Notes: generated by a model not told the origin, from the sequence alone. A stretch of 64,000 bases of DNA from Rhodanobacter thiooxydans LCS2 (GCF_000264375.1 NZ_AJXW01000041.1:1-64000); one strand, 5' to 3'; shown: positions 34,583-45,515, numbered from the stretch's first letter. Translations and numbers: made by a program.

Positions 34583-35547
34583 GCGAAGTGCTCCCAGCCC
34601 GGACGGTCCGTGGCCAGCCATGCGCCGTCGGCGGCGCGCACGCGCACGCCTTCACCTTCCACGATGCGGCCGATCTTCGTGGCGCCGCAGCCGAGCCGGG
34701 CCAGGCCGGCCTGCAGCTCGGCTACGCGGGAAGCCGGCACGGTGAAGCACAATTCGTAGTCGTCGCCGCCGCTCAGGGCGAAATGCAGCGCCGTGGTTTC
34801 GTCGTACAGCTCCAGCAGCGCCGAGGAACGCGGCAACCACGCGGCCTCGATCTCCGCCGCGACGCCGCTGGCGGTGCAGATGTGGCCGAGATCGGCGAGC
34901 AGGCCGTCGGAGACGTCGACGCAGGCCGTAGCCTGCCCGCGCAGGGCGATGCCGGTGGCGAGTCGCGGCGTCGGCCGGTTCAGCCGCTCGATCAGGAAAC
35001 CGCGCAGCCCGGCGCGGCCATCGTCTTCGCGCGGCAGTTGCTGCACGGCATGCAAGCCGGCGGCCGCGTCGCCCAGCGTGCCGGTGACCAGCACCGCGTC
35101 GCCAACCCGTGCGCCGGCGCGGGTCAGCGCCTGGCCCGGCGGCACGAAACCGTGCGCGGCCACGCTGATCGTCAGCGGACCGCGGGTGGTGTCACCGCCG
35201 ACCAGGGCCAGCCGGTGCGGCCGCGCCAGCTGCGCGAAGCCTTCGGCAAAACCTTCGACGAAGGCCGCGTCTGCGCCGGGCAAGGTCAGCGCCAGCAGCG
35301 CCCAGGCCGGGCTTGCGCCCATCGCAGCGAGGTCGGACAAATTCACCGCCAGCGCCTTCCAGCCGAGATTGGCCGGCGCGGTGCCGAGCGGGAAATGCAC
35401 GCCCTCGACCAGGGTGTCGATCGCCACCGCCAGTTCCTTCCCGGGCGGCACCGCCAGCACCGCGGCGTCGTCGCCGATGCCCACGCGCACGTCGTCGCGC
35501 GCTTGCGCGGTATGCCGGCGGATCAGTTCGATCAGGTCGAATTCCAT
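34579..35547 (-). CDS. thiL: Thiamine-monophosphate kinase
   Basis: Kinase of 322 residues that makes thiamine pyrophosphate from the monophosphate. Motifs are GIGDDAAVL near residue 23, LAVNLSDLAAMGA, LVGGDTTRGP and ACVDVSDGLLADLGH. Start MEFDLIELIRRH is the normal one. The gene order nusB, then (acetyltransferase), thiL, pgpA is conserved in gammaproteobacteria; the acetyltransferase is an insertion in that order. Confidence 0.95.
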   Translation of the reverse strand: MEFDLIELIRRHTAQARDDVRVGIGDDAAVLAVPPGKELAVAIDTLVEGVHFPLGTAPANLGWKALAVNLSDLAAMGASPAWALLALTLPGADAAFVEGFAEGFAQLARPHRLALVGGDTTRGPLTISVAAHGFVPPGQALTRAGARVGDAVLVTGTLGDAAAGLHAVQQLPREDDGRAGLRGFLIERLNRPTPRLATGIALRGQATACVDVSDGLLADLGHICTASGVAAEIEAAWLPRSSALLELYDETTALHFALSGGDDYELCFTVPASRVAELQAGLARLGCGATKIGRIVEGEGVRVRAADGAWLATDRPGWEHFA

Positions 35548-35567
35548 CGGGGAAGCCCCTGCCAAGG

Positions 35568-36104
35568 TCAGCGGCTGAACACGAGGGTGGGACTGTCGTG
35601 ATAGGTCGACGACTGCCACAGGCGGAAACCGGCCTTCTCCGCCACGTGGATCGATGGCCGGTTGGCGGGATCGATGATGCAGACCGCGCGCAAGTCCGGC
35701 CGATGCTGCGCGGCCCAGTCGATCGCGGCGGCCACGGCTTCGCTCGCATAGCCCTTGCCATGCGCGTGCGGCGCCAACACCCAGCCGAACTCCAGCATGC
35801 CGTCCAGCGACGGCTGCAGGTCGCGCCGGAAGTCGGCGAACCCGACGTCGCCGATATAGCGGCCGGTGGACTTCTCTTCGACGGCCCAGTAGCCGTAGCC
35901 CAGCACGCTCCACAGGCCCGCGAACTGCAGGAAGCGGCGCCAGATTTCCTCGCCGGTCAAGGGCCGGCCGCCGAGGAACCGGGTCACTTCGGGATCGGAC
36001 AAGATCGCGACGCGCTCGGCGTGGTCATCGGCGCGGTGCGCCCGCAACCGAAGGCGCCCGGTGTCGAGGACGGGAACGGGGGGCGGCCGCTCCGCGCCGC
36101 CCAT
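35568..36104 (-). CDS. GNAT acetyltransferase (RimJ/RimL type)
   Basis: N-acetyltransferase of 178 residues with the opening DTGRLRLRAHRADD, the acetyl-CoA loop AHGKGYASEAV and the C-terminal NRPSIHVAEKAGF, as in RimJ/RimL-type enzymes. The ATG overlaps the nusB stop, so it is coupled to nusB and lies between nusB and thiL. Target (ribosomal protein, other protein or small molecule) unknown. Confidence 0.9.
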   Translation of the reverse strand: MGGAERPPPVPVLDTGRLRLRAHRADDHAERVAILSDPEVTRFLGGRPLTGEEIWRRFLQFAGLWSVLGYGYWAVEEKSTGRYIGDVGFADFRRDLQPSLDGMLEFGWVLAPHAHGKGYASEAVAAAIDWAAQHRPDLRAVCIIDPANRPSIHVAEKAGFRLWQSSTYHDSPTLVFSR

Positions 36105-36550
36105 CAGCCGCGCTTCTCGACCGCGCGCAGTTCGCCGGCCAGCTTGTCCAGCACGCCGTTGACGTAGCTGTGGCCGTGGTCGGCGCCGAAGCGCTTGGTG
36201 ACCTCGATCGCCTCGTTGATCACCACGCGATACGGCACGTCGGGGCGGAACTTCAGCTCGTAGGCGGCCAGCCGCAGCGCGGCGCGTTCGATCGGGTCGA
36301 TCTGCGCCACCTCGCGATCGAGGTGCGGGCGCAGGCTGGCGTCCAGTGCGTCGACGTTTTTCTCCACGCCGTGCAGCAGGTCTTCGAAGTAGTCGAGGTC
36401 GGCCACTTCCATGTCCTGCTCGTGGCGGAACTGCTCGATCACCGCGTTCATGTGGCTGCCGGAGAGCTGCCACGCATACAACGCCTGCAAGGCGCGGCGA
36501 CGGGCACGCGAACGCGCCTGCATGTCGATTCCCTGCGCGTGCTGGCTCAT
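36104..36550 (-). CDS. nusB: Transcription antitermination factor NusB
   Basis: All-helical protein of 148 residues; ARSRARRRALQALYAWQLSG at the N-terminus and YRVVINEAIEVTKRFG near the C-terminus are NusB hallmarks. With NusE it binds boxA RNA in rRNA transcription complexes. Coupled by an ATGA overlap to ribH upstream and by an overlapping stop to the acetyltransferase downstream, the usual ribH-nusB arrangement. Confidence 0.96.
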   Translation of the reverse strand: MSQHAQGIDMQARSRARRRALQALYAWQLSGSHMNAVIEQFRHEQDMEVADLDYFEDLLHGVEKNVDALDASLRPHLDREVAQIDPIERAALRLAAYELKFRPDVPYRVVINEAIEVTKRFGADHGHSYVNGVLDKLAGELRAVEKRG

Positions 36551-37011
36551 CACAACTTTCCGTACAGGTTGACCATTTCCAGCGCGGCCATCGCAGCATC
36601 GGCGCCCTTGTTGCCAGCCTTGGTGCCCGCGCGCTCGATCGCCTGCTCGATGCTGTCGGTGGTCAACACGCCGAACGCCACCGGCACGCCGGAATCGAGC
36701 GCGGCCCTGGCCAGGCCCTTGGCGCATTCGCCGGCGACGAAGTCGAAGTGCGGGGTGGCGCCGCGGATCACCGCGCCCAGCGCGATCACCGCGGCGTACT
36801 TGCCGGAGCTGGCCAGCTTGTGCGCCGCCAGCGCGATCTCCCACGCGCCCGGCACGCGCACCAGCTCGATCGCGTCGTCCTTCACGCCGTGACGCAGCAA
36901 CGCATCGCGCGCGCCGGCCACCAGGGGTTCCACGACGAAGCCGTTGAAACGGCCGGCGACGATGGCGAAGCGGCCTTTCGGGGTGGCGAAATCGCCTTCG
37001 ATGGTCTTCAT
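36550..37011 (-). CDS. ribH: 6,7-dimethyl-8-ribityllumazine synthase
   Basis: Lumazine synthase of 153 residues, the penultimate step of riboflavin synthesis. Motifs are [27 protein letters not shown] and the [15 protein letters not shown] catalytic region; the product enters riboflavin synthase, encoded 2.5 kb upstream in the same direction. LdcA lies between it and ribBX, which is an interruption of the usual rib order. Confidence 0.96.
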   Translation of the reverse strand: MKTIEGDFATPKGRFAIVAGRFNGFVVEPLVAGARDALLRHGVKDDAIELVRVPGAWEIALAAHKLASSGKYAAVIALGAVIRGATPHFDFVAGECAKGLARAALDSGVPVAFGVLTTDSIEQAIERAGTKAGNKGADAAMAALEMVNLYGKL

Positions 37012-37125
37012 TGCGGTTTCCTTGGGTGGACGCGCGGCCCATGCAGAGCGGGCATTTTACGGGTTTGGCAGTGATCCTGCCCGCCTGCCTCCCTCCCCTG
37101 CCTTGCATGGGGATGAGTCAAGGCG

Positions 37126-38070
37126 TCACGGCTGAGGCGGCAAATGCGGATAGCCGCCGAAATCGAGCCGTGCCTTGCCGCCCGAAACTCGCAGCCGCGC
37201 CGGCACACCGAACGGCAGTGTGCACTTGTCCGGCTCGTGGCCGATCGGCAGGCCGCCGAGCACCGGCAGGCCACTCGCCCGGTGGATCTGCGCGAAGCTG
37301 TCAGCCAGGTCATAGCCGTTGTCGTAGCTGCTGGGGCGGCACTGGCTGAAATGGCCTAGCAGCAGCGCGCGCTGGCGCCCCAGCACGCCGGACAGGTGCA
37401 GCTGGTACAGCATCCGCTCGATCCGGAATGGCGGCTCGCCGACGTCCTCGACGAACAGGATGCCGCCGTCGATGCCGCGGCCGTCGACGCCCGGGAAATA
37501 CGGCGTGCCGACCAGGCTGCACAGCACGGCCAGGTTGCCGCCCCACAGCGGCCCCTCGACGTCCAGCTCGGCGTCGGGCGCAGTGACCCACTCGACTTGT
37601 GCCGAAGGGGAGCGCACGGTGTTCCAGAAGTACCGCCAGGTGAATTCACTGAGCGTTTCGGCGCCGAAGTCGGCGCCCAGCATCGGGCCGCTGAACGTGC
37701 ACAGGCCGCTCTTCGCGTGCAGCGCCAGCTGCAGCGCGGTGAAGTCGCTGTGGCCGACCAGTACGGTGCTGATGCCGCCGAGGCGTTCGCGCAGGGCGTC
37801 GTAATGCAGCTCGGTCAGCAGGCGCGTGGCGCCGTAGCCACCGCGGATCGCCAGCGCGATGTCCGGCAAGGCGTCCGCCGTAGCCAGCGCGTTGAGGTCG
37901 TCGGCCCGCTCGGCGTCGCTGCCGGCATAGCGCTGCTCGCTGCGCTCGAGCACTTCCAGCCCGCTCAATACGCAACCGGCCTCGCGCAGCCGCGCCACGC
38001 CACGCGACATCGCGGCGCGATCATGCGGGTAACCGGAAGGGGCGATCAGGCGGATGCGGGTTTCGGACAT
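37126..38070 (-). CDS. ldcA: LD-carboxypeptidase (muramoyltetrapeptide carboxypeptidase)
   Basis: S66 peptidase of 314 residues, removing the terminal D-alanine from tetrapeptides during peptidoglycan recycling. The start IRLIAPSGYPHD, the nucleophile serine in VLVGHSDFTALQ and the glutamate in LFVEDVGEPPFRIERML are seen. Cytosolic, no signal peptide. It sits within the riboflavin run but has no evident functional link to it. Confidence 0.92.
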   Translation of the reverse strand: MSETRIRLIAPSGYPHDRAAMSRGVARLREAGCVLSGLEVLERSEQRYAGSDAERADDLNALATADALPDIALAIRGGYGATRLLTELHYDALRERLGGISTVLVGHSDFTALQLALHAKSGLCTFSGPMLGADFGAETLSEFTWRYFWNTVRSPSAQVEWVTAPDAELDVEGPLWGGNLAVLCSLVGTPYFPGVDGRGIDGGILFVEDVGEPPFRIERMLYQLHLSGVLGRQRALLLGHFSQCRPSSYDNGYDLADSFAQIHRASGLPVLGGLPIGHEPDKCTLPFGVPARLRVSGGKARLDFGGYPHLPPQP

Positions 38071-38157
38071 GGGCTTGGCCGCTGCAAGAAAGCTCGATTA
38101 TGCGGTGGCGGCGCGGGCACCGCATGGCAGGACGATGGCCGAGGGATGCGAACTCGC

Positions 38158-38253
38158 CGTTGTAGGAGCCCGCTGGCGGGCGATGCTCTTGTTCTGATGC
38201 TCGGGTCAGAGATTCAAGACAAGAGCATCGCCCGCCAGCGGGCTCCTACAACG
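38158..38253. repeat. Intergenic repeat with perfect 34-base inverted arms
   Basis: The arms at 38158-38191 and 38220-38253 are exact inverse complements (TTGTAGGAGCCCGCTGGCGG at the left edge) around a 28-base centre. A related, imperfect copy lies at 41669-41756. This long palindromic unit lies between ribBX and ldcA and would form a very stable RNA hairpin. It has no coding capacity, so it looks like a mobilisable REP/BIME-like element. Confidence 0.8.
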
Positions 38254-38264
38254 GCAGGAATGGG

Positions 38265-39356
38265 TCACACGTATTCGACGACTTCGAGGCCGAAACCGCC
38301 CAGGCCGACCATCTTGCGCGGCGTGCCGAGCACGCGCAGGCGGTGCACGCCGAGGTCGGCCAGGATCTGCGCGCCGAGGCCGAGCTGGCGCCACTCCTGC
38401 TGCTGCGCCTCTTCCGGCGCCTGGGTGCCGGGCTGGCGGCTGAGCCGGGCCAGCAGCGCCTCCGGGGTATCCTCGCCGGACAGCACCAGCAGCACGCCGC
38501 GATCCTCGTCGGCGATTCGACGCAGCGCCGCGGTGACGGTAAGGCCGAGGTCCTCGCGCTTCAGGTGCAGCACGTCGGACAAGGTGTTGCGCACGTGCAC
38601 GCGGGTCAGCACCGGCGCGCCGTCGTTGACCCTGCCGCGCACCAGCGCGTAATGCAGGCCGCGGCGAATCGCGTCGCGGTAAGCCACCAGCCGGAACGGG
38701 CCGAACTCGGTGTCCACGTCTTCCTCGTGCACGCGCTGCACGGTCTTCTCGGTTTCCAGGCGATAACGGATCAGGTCGGCGATGCTGCCGATCTTGAGGC
38801 CGTGCTTCGCCGCGAAGATCTCCAGCTCCGGCCGGCGCGCCATCGAGCCGTCCTCGTGCAGGATCTCGATCAGCACCGCCGAAGGTTCCAGCCCGGCCAG
38901 CGCGGCCAGGTCGCAACCGGCTTCGGTGTGCCCGGCGCGGGTCAGCACGCCGCCCGGCTGTGCGGTGAGCGGGAAGATGTGGCCCGGCTGCGACAGGTCC
39001 TGCGGCCTCGCGTCCGATTTCACCGCGACCTGGATCGTACGCGCACGGTCGTGCGCCGAGATGCCGGTGGTGACACCCTCGGCCGCCTCGATCGAGACGG
39101 TGAAGTTGGTGTGGTAGGCCGAGGTGTTGTCGCTGACCATCGGGCGCAGACCGAGCTGGCGCGTGCGCTGCTCGGTCAGCGTGAGGCACAGCAGGCCGCG
39201 CGCCTCGCGCACCATGAAGTTCACGTCCTCGGGCCGCACCATCTGCGCGGCCATGATCAGGTCGCCTTCGTTCTCGCGGTCCTCGTCGTCGAGGATCACC
39301 ACCATGCGGCCGGCGCGGATGTCTTCGAGGATTTCGGGAATGGTGTTGAAAGCCAT
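38265..39356 (-). CDS. ribB: 3,4-dihydroxy-2-butanone-4-phosphate synthase with degenerate GTP cyclohydrolase II domain (RibBX-like)
   Basis: Protein of 363 residues. The N-terminal 200 residues are a full DHBP synthase: [15 protein letters not shown], then [11 protein letters not shown] and [12 protein letters not shown]. The C-terminal domain has the shape of GTP cyclohydrolase II ([24 protein letters not shown]), but the three zinc cysteines normally found after the LHSEC-type motif are absent. The second activity is therefore probably lost, and a separate RibA should exist elsewhere. It lies in the riboswitch-led ribE-ribBX-ribH run. Confidence 0.9.
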   Translation of the reverse strand: MAFNTIPEILEDIRAGRMVVILDDEDRENEGDLIMAAQMVRPEDVNFMVREARGLLCLTLTEQRTRQLGLRPMVSDNTSAYHTNFTVSIEAAEGVTTGISAHDRARTIQVAVKSDARPQDLSQPGHIFPLTAQPGGVLTRAGHTEAGCDLAALAGLEPSAVLIEILHEDGSMARRPELEIFAAKHGLKIGSIADLIRYRLETEKTVQRVHEEDVDTEFGPFRLVAYRDAIRRGLHYALVRGRVNDGAPVLTRVHVRNTLSDVLHLKREDLGLTVTAALRRIADEDRGVLLVLSGEDTPEALLARLSRQPGTQAPEEAQQQEWRQLGLGAQILADLGVHRLRVLGTPRKMVGLGGFGLEVVEYV

Positions 39357-39373
39357 AGTTGTATCCGTGTGAT

Positions 39374-39497
39374 GGTTCCCTTCTCCCGGTGGGAGAAGGT
39401 GCCCCGAAGGGGCGGATGAGGGTACGGGCGGAGCGAGGCATCACGGCTTCGCACGCACCCTCACCCCAACCCCCCTCCCGACGGGAGAGGGGCTTGC
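39374..39497. repeat. Intergenic CCCTTCTCCC/GGGAGAAGG repeat
   Basis: The gap between ribE and ribBX contains CCCTTCTCCCGGTGGGAGAAGG with GCCCCGAAGGGGC, then CACCCTCACCCC and CCCCTCCCGACGGGAGAGGGG. It is a double-hairpin unit of a kind widespread between genes in Xanthomonadales. It lies inside the riboflavin operon, so it may adjust the ratio of the two products. Confidence 0.65.
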
Positions 39498-39499
39498 TG

Positions 39500-40141
39500 T
39501 CAGGCAAAGCCGTGCTGCTTCAGGAACGCCTCGTCCAGCTTTGGCGTCTCGCCCCGCGACAACAGCCGCTCGATGTAGCGCGCCACCACGTCCACCTCGA
39601 TGTTCACCGCGTCACCGACGCGACGCGCGTGGAACGCGGTGTGCTCGACCGTGTGCGGGATCAGGTTGATGCCGAAGCGGTTGCCGGCCACCTCGTTGAC
39701 GGTGAGGCTGGTGCCGTCGATGCACACCGAACCCTTCGCCGCGATGTAGCGCGCCAGGTTGGCAGGCACCTCGAAGGTCCAGCGCTGCGAACGGCCATCC
39801 GGCGTGATCGAGACCACCTTGCCCAGGCCGTCGACATGGCCGGAGACCAGATGGCCGCCGAGCCGGTCAGCCAGGCGCAGCGCCTTTTCCAGGTTCACCG
39901 GGTCGCCGGCTTTCAGCTGGCCCAGCGACGTCAGCGACAAGGTCTCGTTGGAGACGTCGGCGCTGAAGCCATGCGGCTCCAGCGCGATCGCGGTGAGGCA
40001 TACGCCGGAGACGGCGATCGAGTCGCCCAGCTGCGTGTCGGCAAGGTCGAGGCCGGCGGTATCGACGTGCAGCCGCACGTCACCGCCGCGCGGTTCGAGG
40101 CGCGCCACGCGGCCCACGGACTGGATGATGCCGGTGAACAT
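39500..40141 (-). CDS. ribE: Riboflavin synthase, alpha subunit
   Basis: Protein of 213 residues with two tandem lumazine-binding barrels, the first opening MFTGIIQSVGRV and the second having HLVSGHVDGLGKV. It converts two lumazines into riboflavin. I chose the start MFTGIIQ, which is universal in the family; upstream residues belong to the leader. It is the first gene after the FMN riboswitch. Confidence 0.96.
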   Translation of the reverse strand: MFTGIIQSVGRVARLEPRGGDVRLHVDTAGLDLADTQLGDSIAVSGVCLTAIALEPHGFSADVSNETLSLTSLGQLKAGDPVNLEKALRLADRLGGHLVSGHVDGLGKVVSITPDGRSQRWTFEVPANLARYIAAKGSVCIDGTSLTVNEVAGNRFGINLIPHTVEHTAFHARRVGDAVNIEVDVVARYIERLLSRGETPKLDEAFLKQHGFA

Positions 40142-40270
40142 CAGCGCAGCTCCGGCGGGAGGGCGATGGACCGCATGGATGCGATGGCTTTCATGAAACG
40201 TATCCCGCATGTTGTGAGCGAGTACGCCTCAAGGCATGAGGCCGGGCACGCGCCGCGAGGCGCCCGCCTT

Positions 40271-40450
40271 GCCGTCTTCTCTTTATCCGGACTGTAAGGA
40301 AGCAGTCGCCCGCTTCCAACCGTCGGCTCCGGCATCGGACCGGATCTGCTGACCTCACGGCGGTCGCCGTGAGCGCTCGCGGGCTCGCCCCTAAACCGTA
40401 AAAACCGGGGCCTACCGCCGGTGGGGAATTTCACCCCGCCCTGAAGACGC
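40271..40450 (-). ncRNA. FMN riboswitch (RFN element)
   Basis: Read on the minus strand, the leader has the RFN core: a closing stem CGTCTTC/GAAGACG, then GGGCGGGGTGAAATTCCCC, ACCGGCGGTAGGCCCCGG, a variable hairpin around CACGGCGACCGCCGTG, GATCCGGTCCGATGCCGGAGCC, and CTTCCTTACAGTCCGGAT. It lies 130 bases before ribE and after ribD, in the only gap over 300 bases (40142-40569). The stretch from 40142 to 40270 holds a small hairpin (GCCTCA/TGAGGC, 40226-40242) that may be part of the expression platform. FMN binding should lower ribE and downstream expression. Confidence 0.93.
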
Positions 40451-40569
40451 TAGGTAATGTCTGCCGACATCGCCGGCTGGCGAAGTCTAGCACCGTCGCC
40501 ACGCCGGCTCGCGTGCCGCCATGGCGAATGCAGCGTTCGCCGGGGCGCACGGCCATACGGCTAAAGGGG

Positions 40570-41661
40570 TCACGCCGGGCGCAGCTGCAGCCGCCAGTCG
40601 GCGCCGAGCATGCGCTGGTCGACCATCCGCAGCTGCCAGCACCGCGCCATCTCGCCGAGCGGGGGTAACCGCAACAGCGGGCGCGCGCTGTCGCCCAGCA
40701 GCAGCGGCGCGACGTAGAGCAGCAGTTCGTCGACCAGGCCGGCGGCGAACAGCGCACCGCACAGGGTGGGCCCGGCCTCCACGTGGACCTCGTTGCAGCC
40801 GCGCCCGGCCAGCAGGGCCAGCACGGCGCGCAGGTCGAGCAGGTCCCCATGCATGGCCAGCGCCACCCGCTCGACCCGCGCGAAGCGGTCATCGTTGCAG
40901 GAGGCTGCCGCCCCATGCAGCAGCAGGGTGGGCGCCGAACCGTCCAGCACATGGCTGCCGGCCGGCGTGCGCAGCTGGCGGTCCAGTACGACGCGCAGCG
41001 GCAGCAGGAACTCCTTGTCGTCGGGCAGGCGCACGGTGAGCTGCGGGTCGTCGGCCAGCACCGTGCCGCTGCCGCTGAGGATGGCGCTGCTGCGCGCGCG
41101 CCAGCGCTGCACGTCGGCGCGCGCGGCCGCGCCGGTAATCCATTTCGATTCGCCGCTGGCCAGCGCGGTGCGGCCGTCCAGGCTCATCGCCAGCTTCACC
41201 CGTACGAACGGGCGGCCGCGCTCGATCCGGCTGAAGAAGCCGCAGTTCAGCTCGCGCGCGGCTTCGCGCATCAGGCCCCGCTCGACCGCGATGCCGGCGG
41301 CGCGCAGCTTGCCGATGCCGTGGCCGTTGACCTGCGGGAACGGGTCCTCGGCCGCAATCACCACCCGCCCGACGCCGGCGGCCACCAGCACATCGGCGCA
41401 CGGTGGAGTGCGGCCGTGGTGCGCGCACGGCTCCAGCGTCACGTAAGCGGTGGCGCCGCGCGCCCGCTCACCCGCTTCGCGCAGCGCGAACACCTCGGCA
41501 TGCGGCTCGCCGGCGCGTCGATGAAAGCCGGTGCCGACCACCTCATCGCCATGCGCGATCACGCAGCCCACGCGCGGGTTCGGCTGGGTGGTGTACAGGC
41601 CGTGCTCGGCCAGGCGCAGGGCATGCGCCATGTGGGTGTGATCAGGGCCGGAAAATGTCAT
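40570..41661 (-). CDS. ribD: Bifunctional deaminase/reductase RibD
   Basis: Riboflavin enzyme of 363 residues. The deaminase half has the zinc motif GEPHAEVFAL and TLEPCAHHGRTPPC. The reductase half begins near residue 145 (RPFVRVKLAMSLDGRTAL). It deaminates and reduces the pyrimidine intermediate. It lies upstream of the riboswitch, so unless a second switch exists it is not directly under FMN control, a less common arrangement. A repeat element separates it from nrdR. Confidence 0.95.
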   Translation of the reverse strand: MTFSGPDHTHMAHALRLAEHGLYTTQPNPRVGCVIAHGDEVVGTGFHRRAGEPHAEVFALREAGERARGATAYVTLEPCAHHGRTPPCADVLVAAGVGRVVIAAEDPFPQVNGHGIGKLRAAGIAVERGLMREAARELNCGFFSRIERGRPFVRVKLAMSLDGRTALASGESKWITGAAARADVQRWRARSSAILSGSGTVLADDPQLTVRLPDDKEFLLPLRVVLDRQLRTPAGSHVLDGSAPTLLLHGAAASCNDDRFARVERVALAMHGDLLDLRAVLALLAGRGCNEVHVEAGPTLCGALFAAGLVDELLLYVAPLLLGDSARPLLRLPPLGEMARCWQLRMVDQRMLGADWRLQLRPA

Positions 41662-41668
41662 ACGTCAA

Positions 41669-41756
41669 TTGTAGGAGCCCGCTGGCGGGCGATGCTCTTG
41701 GGGCCGGGATTCGGGATTCGTAACGACAAGAGCATTGGCCGCCAGCGGGTTCCTAC
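41669..41756. repeat. Second, imperfect copy of the 34-base-arm repeat
   Basis: The left arm at 41669-41700 is identical over 32 bases to the left arm at 38160-38191. The right arm (41727-41756) differs at a few bases (CATTGGCC for CATCGCCC, GGGTTCC for GGGCTCC). The centre contains GGGATTCGGGATTCG, a second repeat word also seen at 42275-42365. It lies between nrdR and ribD. Confidence 0.75.
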
Positions 41757-42262
41757 GGTTTGCGCTTGCCGCCGCCTAGCAGGGGCAGCTGCAAATCGGA
41801 CAATCCCGGCAGGTCGCGCTCGAGCTTCTCGATCTCCTCGCGGAACGCGTGCACGTCCTCGAACTTGCGGTAGACCGAGGCGAAGCGCACGTAGGCGACC
41901 TGGTCGAGGTTCTTCAGCTCGCGCATCACCAGTTCGCCGACCTGGCGCGACGGCACCTCGCGCTCGCTACTGCGGCGCAGGTCGTTGACGATGGCGCGTA
42001 CCGCCGCGTCCACCGCGTCGCTGGCCACTGGGCGCTTCTGCAGCGCCCGCTCGAAACTCACCCGCAGCTTGCGTTCGTCGAACGCCTCGCGCCGCTCGCC
42101 GCTCTTCACGATCGCCGGCAGCTTCAACTCCGCCGTCTCGAACGTGTTGAAGCGCTCGCCGCACTGCTCGCACTCGCGCCGACGACGCACGCTGGCACCG
42201 TCCTCAGTGAGCCGTGAGTCGATCACGCGGGTGTCTTCGTGCTGGCAGAAGGGGCAGTGCAT
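41753..42262 (-). CDS. nrdR: Transcriptional repressor NrdR
   Basis: Regulator of 169 residues with an N-terminal zinc ribbon (Cys3, Cys6, Cys31, Cys34) and an ATP-cone domain ([27 protein letters not shown]). It represses ribonucleotide reductase genes according to nucleotide status. nrdR upstream of ribD is the standard gammaproteobacterial order. Confidence 0.96.
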   Translation of the reverse strand: MHCPFCQHEDTRVIDSRLTEDGASVRRRRECEQCGERFNTFETAELKLPAIVKSGERREAFDERKLRVSFERALQKRPVASDAVDAAVRAIVNDLRRSSEREVPSRQVGELVMRELKNLDQVAYVRFASVYRKFEDVHAFREEIEKLERDLPGLSDLQLPLLGGGKRKP

Positions 42263-42274
42263 TCAGCGGCGGGA

Positions 42275-42365
42275 TTCGGGACTCGGGGTTTGGGATTCGG
42301 AAAAGCGGGAAGCTCGCGAGACCGGGGCTCTTCCGGATCCCGAATCCCATCTCCCGAATCCTGGC
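42275..42365. repeat. GGGATTCGG / CCGAATCCC intergenic repeat
   Basis: The gap between nrdR and glyA contains GATTCGGGACTCGGGGTTTGGGATTCGG and later GGATCCCGAATCCCATCTCCCGAATCC, which can pair as a long imperfect hairpin. Similar words occur in the centre of the repeat at 41669-41756. It probably ends the glyA transcript. Confidence 0.55.
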
Positions 42366-42368
42366 AAC

Positions 42369-43622
42369 TCAGCCATACACCGGGAACTTCTTGCACTGCG
42401 CCTCGACCTTGACGCGCACCGCGGCGATTACCGCCGCGTCGGTCGGCGCGTCCAGCACGTCACAGATCCAGCCGGCCAGTTCCACACAGTCCGCTTCCTT
42501 GTAGCCGCGGGTGGTGGCGGCGGGGGTGCCCACGCGCAGGCCGGAGGTGACGAACGGCTTCTGCGGGTCATTCGGCACGGCGTTCTTGTTGACCGTGATG
42601 TGCGCCTTGCCCAGCGCGGCCTCGGCGTCCTTGCCGGTGATCGGCTTGCCGATCATGTCGACCAGCATCAGGTGGTTCTCGGTGCCGCCGGAGACGATCT
42701 TGTAACCGCGTTCGATGAACGTCTTCGCCATCGCCTTGGCGTTCTTCACCACCTGCGTCTGGTATTCCTTGAACGCCGGCTCCAGCGCTTCCTTGAAGGC
42801 CACCGCCTTGGCCGCGATCACGTGCATCAGCGGGCCGCCCTGGATGCCGGGGAATACGATCGACTGGAGCTTCTTCTCGATCTCCTCGCCGGCGCCCTTG
42901 GCCACGATGAAACCGCCGCGTGGGCCACGCATGGTCTTGTGCGTGGTCGAGGTGACCACGTGCGCATGCGGCAGCGGGCTCGGATACACGCCGGCGGCGA
43001 CCAGGCCGGCGACGTGCGCCATGTCGACGAAGAACAGCGCGCCGACCGAATCGGCGATCCGGCGCATGCGCGCCCAGTCGATGACCTGCGAGTAGGCGCT
43101 GAAGCCGCCGACCAGCATCTTCGGCTGGTGTTCGGTGGCCAGGCGCTGCAGCTCGTCATAGTCGATCAGGCCGTTCTCATCGACGCCGTACTGCACCGCG
43201 TGGAACAGCTTGCCGCTGATGTTGACCTTGGCGCCGTGGGTGAGATGCCCGCCGTGGGCGAGCGACATGCCCAGGATGGTGTCGCCCGGCTGCAGCAGCG
43301 CCAGATACACCGCCTGGTTCGCCTGCGAGCCGGAGTGCGGCTGCACGTTGGCGTAGTCGCAGTCGAACAGCTGCTTCAGCCGCTCGATCGCCAGCCGCTC
43401 GGCCACGTCCACGTACTCGCAGCCGCCGTAGTAGCGCTTGCCCGGGTAGCCCTCGGCGTACTTGTTGGTGAGCTTGGAGCCCTGCGCTTCCATCACCCGC
43501 GGGCTGGCGTAGTTCTCCGAGGCGATCAGCTCGACGTGGTCTTCCTGGCGCTGGCCCTCGTCCGCGATGGCCTTGGCCAGTTCGTCGTCATAACCGGCGA
43601 TCGTGCAGTTCTTCGGAAACAT
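42369..43622 (-). CDS. glyA: Serine hydroxymethyltransferase
   Basis: PLP enzyme of 417 residues, the same length as the E. coli protein. The PLP lysine is in [12 protein letters not shown]. It interconverts serine and glycine with tetrahydrofolate, feeding one-carbon units. I chose [12 protein letters not shown]; the upstream 28 residues lack family similarity. It is a housekeeping gene; a link to formaldehyde released by the demethylases of the island is possible in metabolism but not shown by position. Confidence 0.96.
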   Translation of the reverse strand: MFPKNCTIAGYDDELAKAIADEGQRQEDHVELIASENYASPRVMEAQGSKLTNKYAEGYPGKRYYGGCEYVDVAERLAIERLKQLFDCDYANVQPHSGSQANQAVYLALLQPGDTILGMSLAHGGHLTHGAKVNISGKLFHAVQYGVDENGLIDYDELQRLATEHQPKMLVGGFSAYSQVIDWARMRRIADSVGALFFVDMAHVAGLVAAGVYPSPLPHAHVVTSTTHKTMRGPRGGFIVAKGAGEEIEKKLQSIVFPGIQGGPLMHVIAAKAVAFKEALEPAFKEYQTQVVKNAKAMAKTFIERGYKIVSGGTENHLMLVDMIGKPITGKDAEAALGKAHITVNKNAVPNDPQKPFVTSGLRVGTPAATTRGYKEADCVELAGWICDVLDAPTDAAVIAAVRVKVEAQCKKFPVYG

Positions 43623-43736
43623 TCTGGCCTCGGCAGGTGGGGGTGCGGGTTCAACCGGAAAGTGTAGCGCTGCCGCACGGTTGCGACCACCGCCCGGCCG
43701 AGCCACCGATCGGCCCCGGTAGCGGGCCGCAAACGC

Positions 43737-43742
43737 TATAAT
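43737..43742 (+). promoter_or_regulatory. Candidate -10 box of ettA
   Basis: A perfect TATAAT in an otherwise GC-rich stretch, 71 bases before the ettA start. No good -35 hexamer lies at the right distance. The 5' leader would be about 60 bases. Confidence 0.5.
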
Positions 43743-43812
43743 ACGCGGTTTGACGAATTCCCTTTACCGTGGCCGCCTTGCCGACGGCGCGGTGCCCGCT
43801 TTCGGAGGTTGC

Positions 43813-45480
<1,668 letters not shown>

Positions 45481-45515
45481 TGCCTTGCCACGTATCGCTT
45501 TGGTAGAACGTGGAC

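Noticed and set aside
42369-43622. glyA as part of formaldehyde disposal for the demethylases
   Set aside because: It is 12 kb away among housekeeping genes in a separate transcription unit; metabolic relevance is possible but position gives no support.
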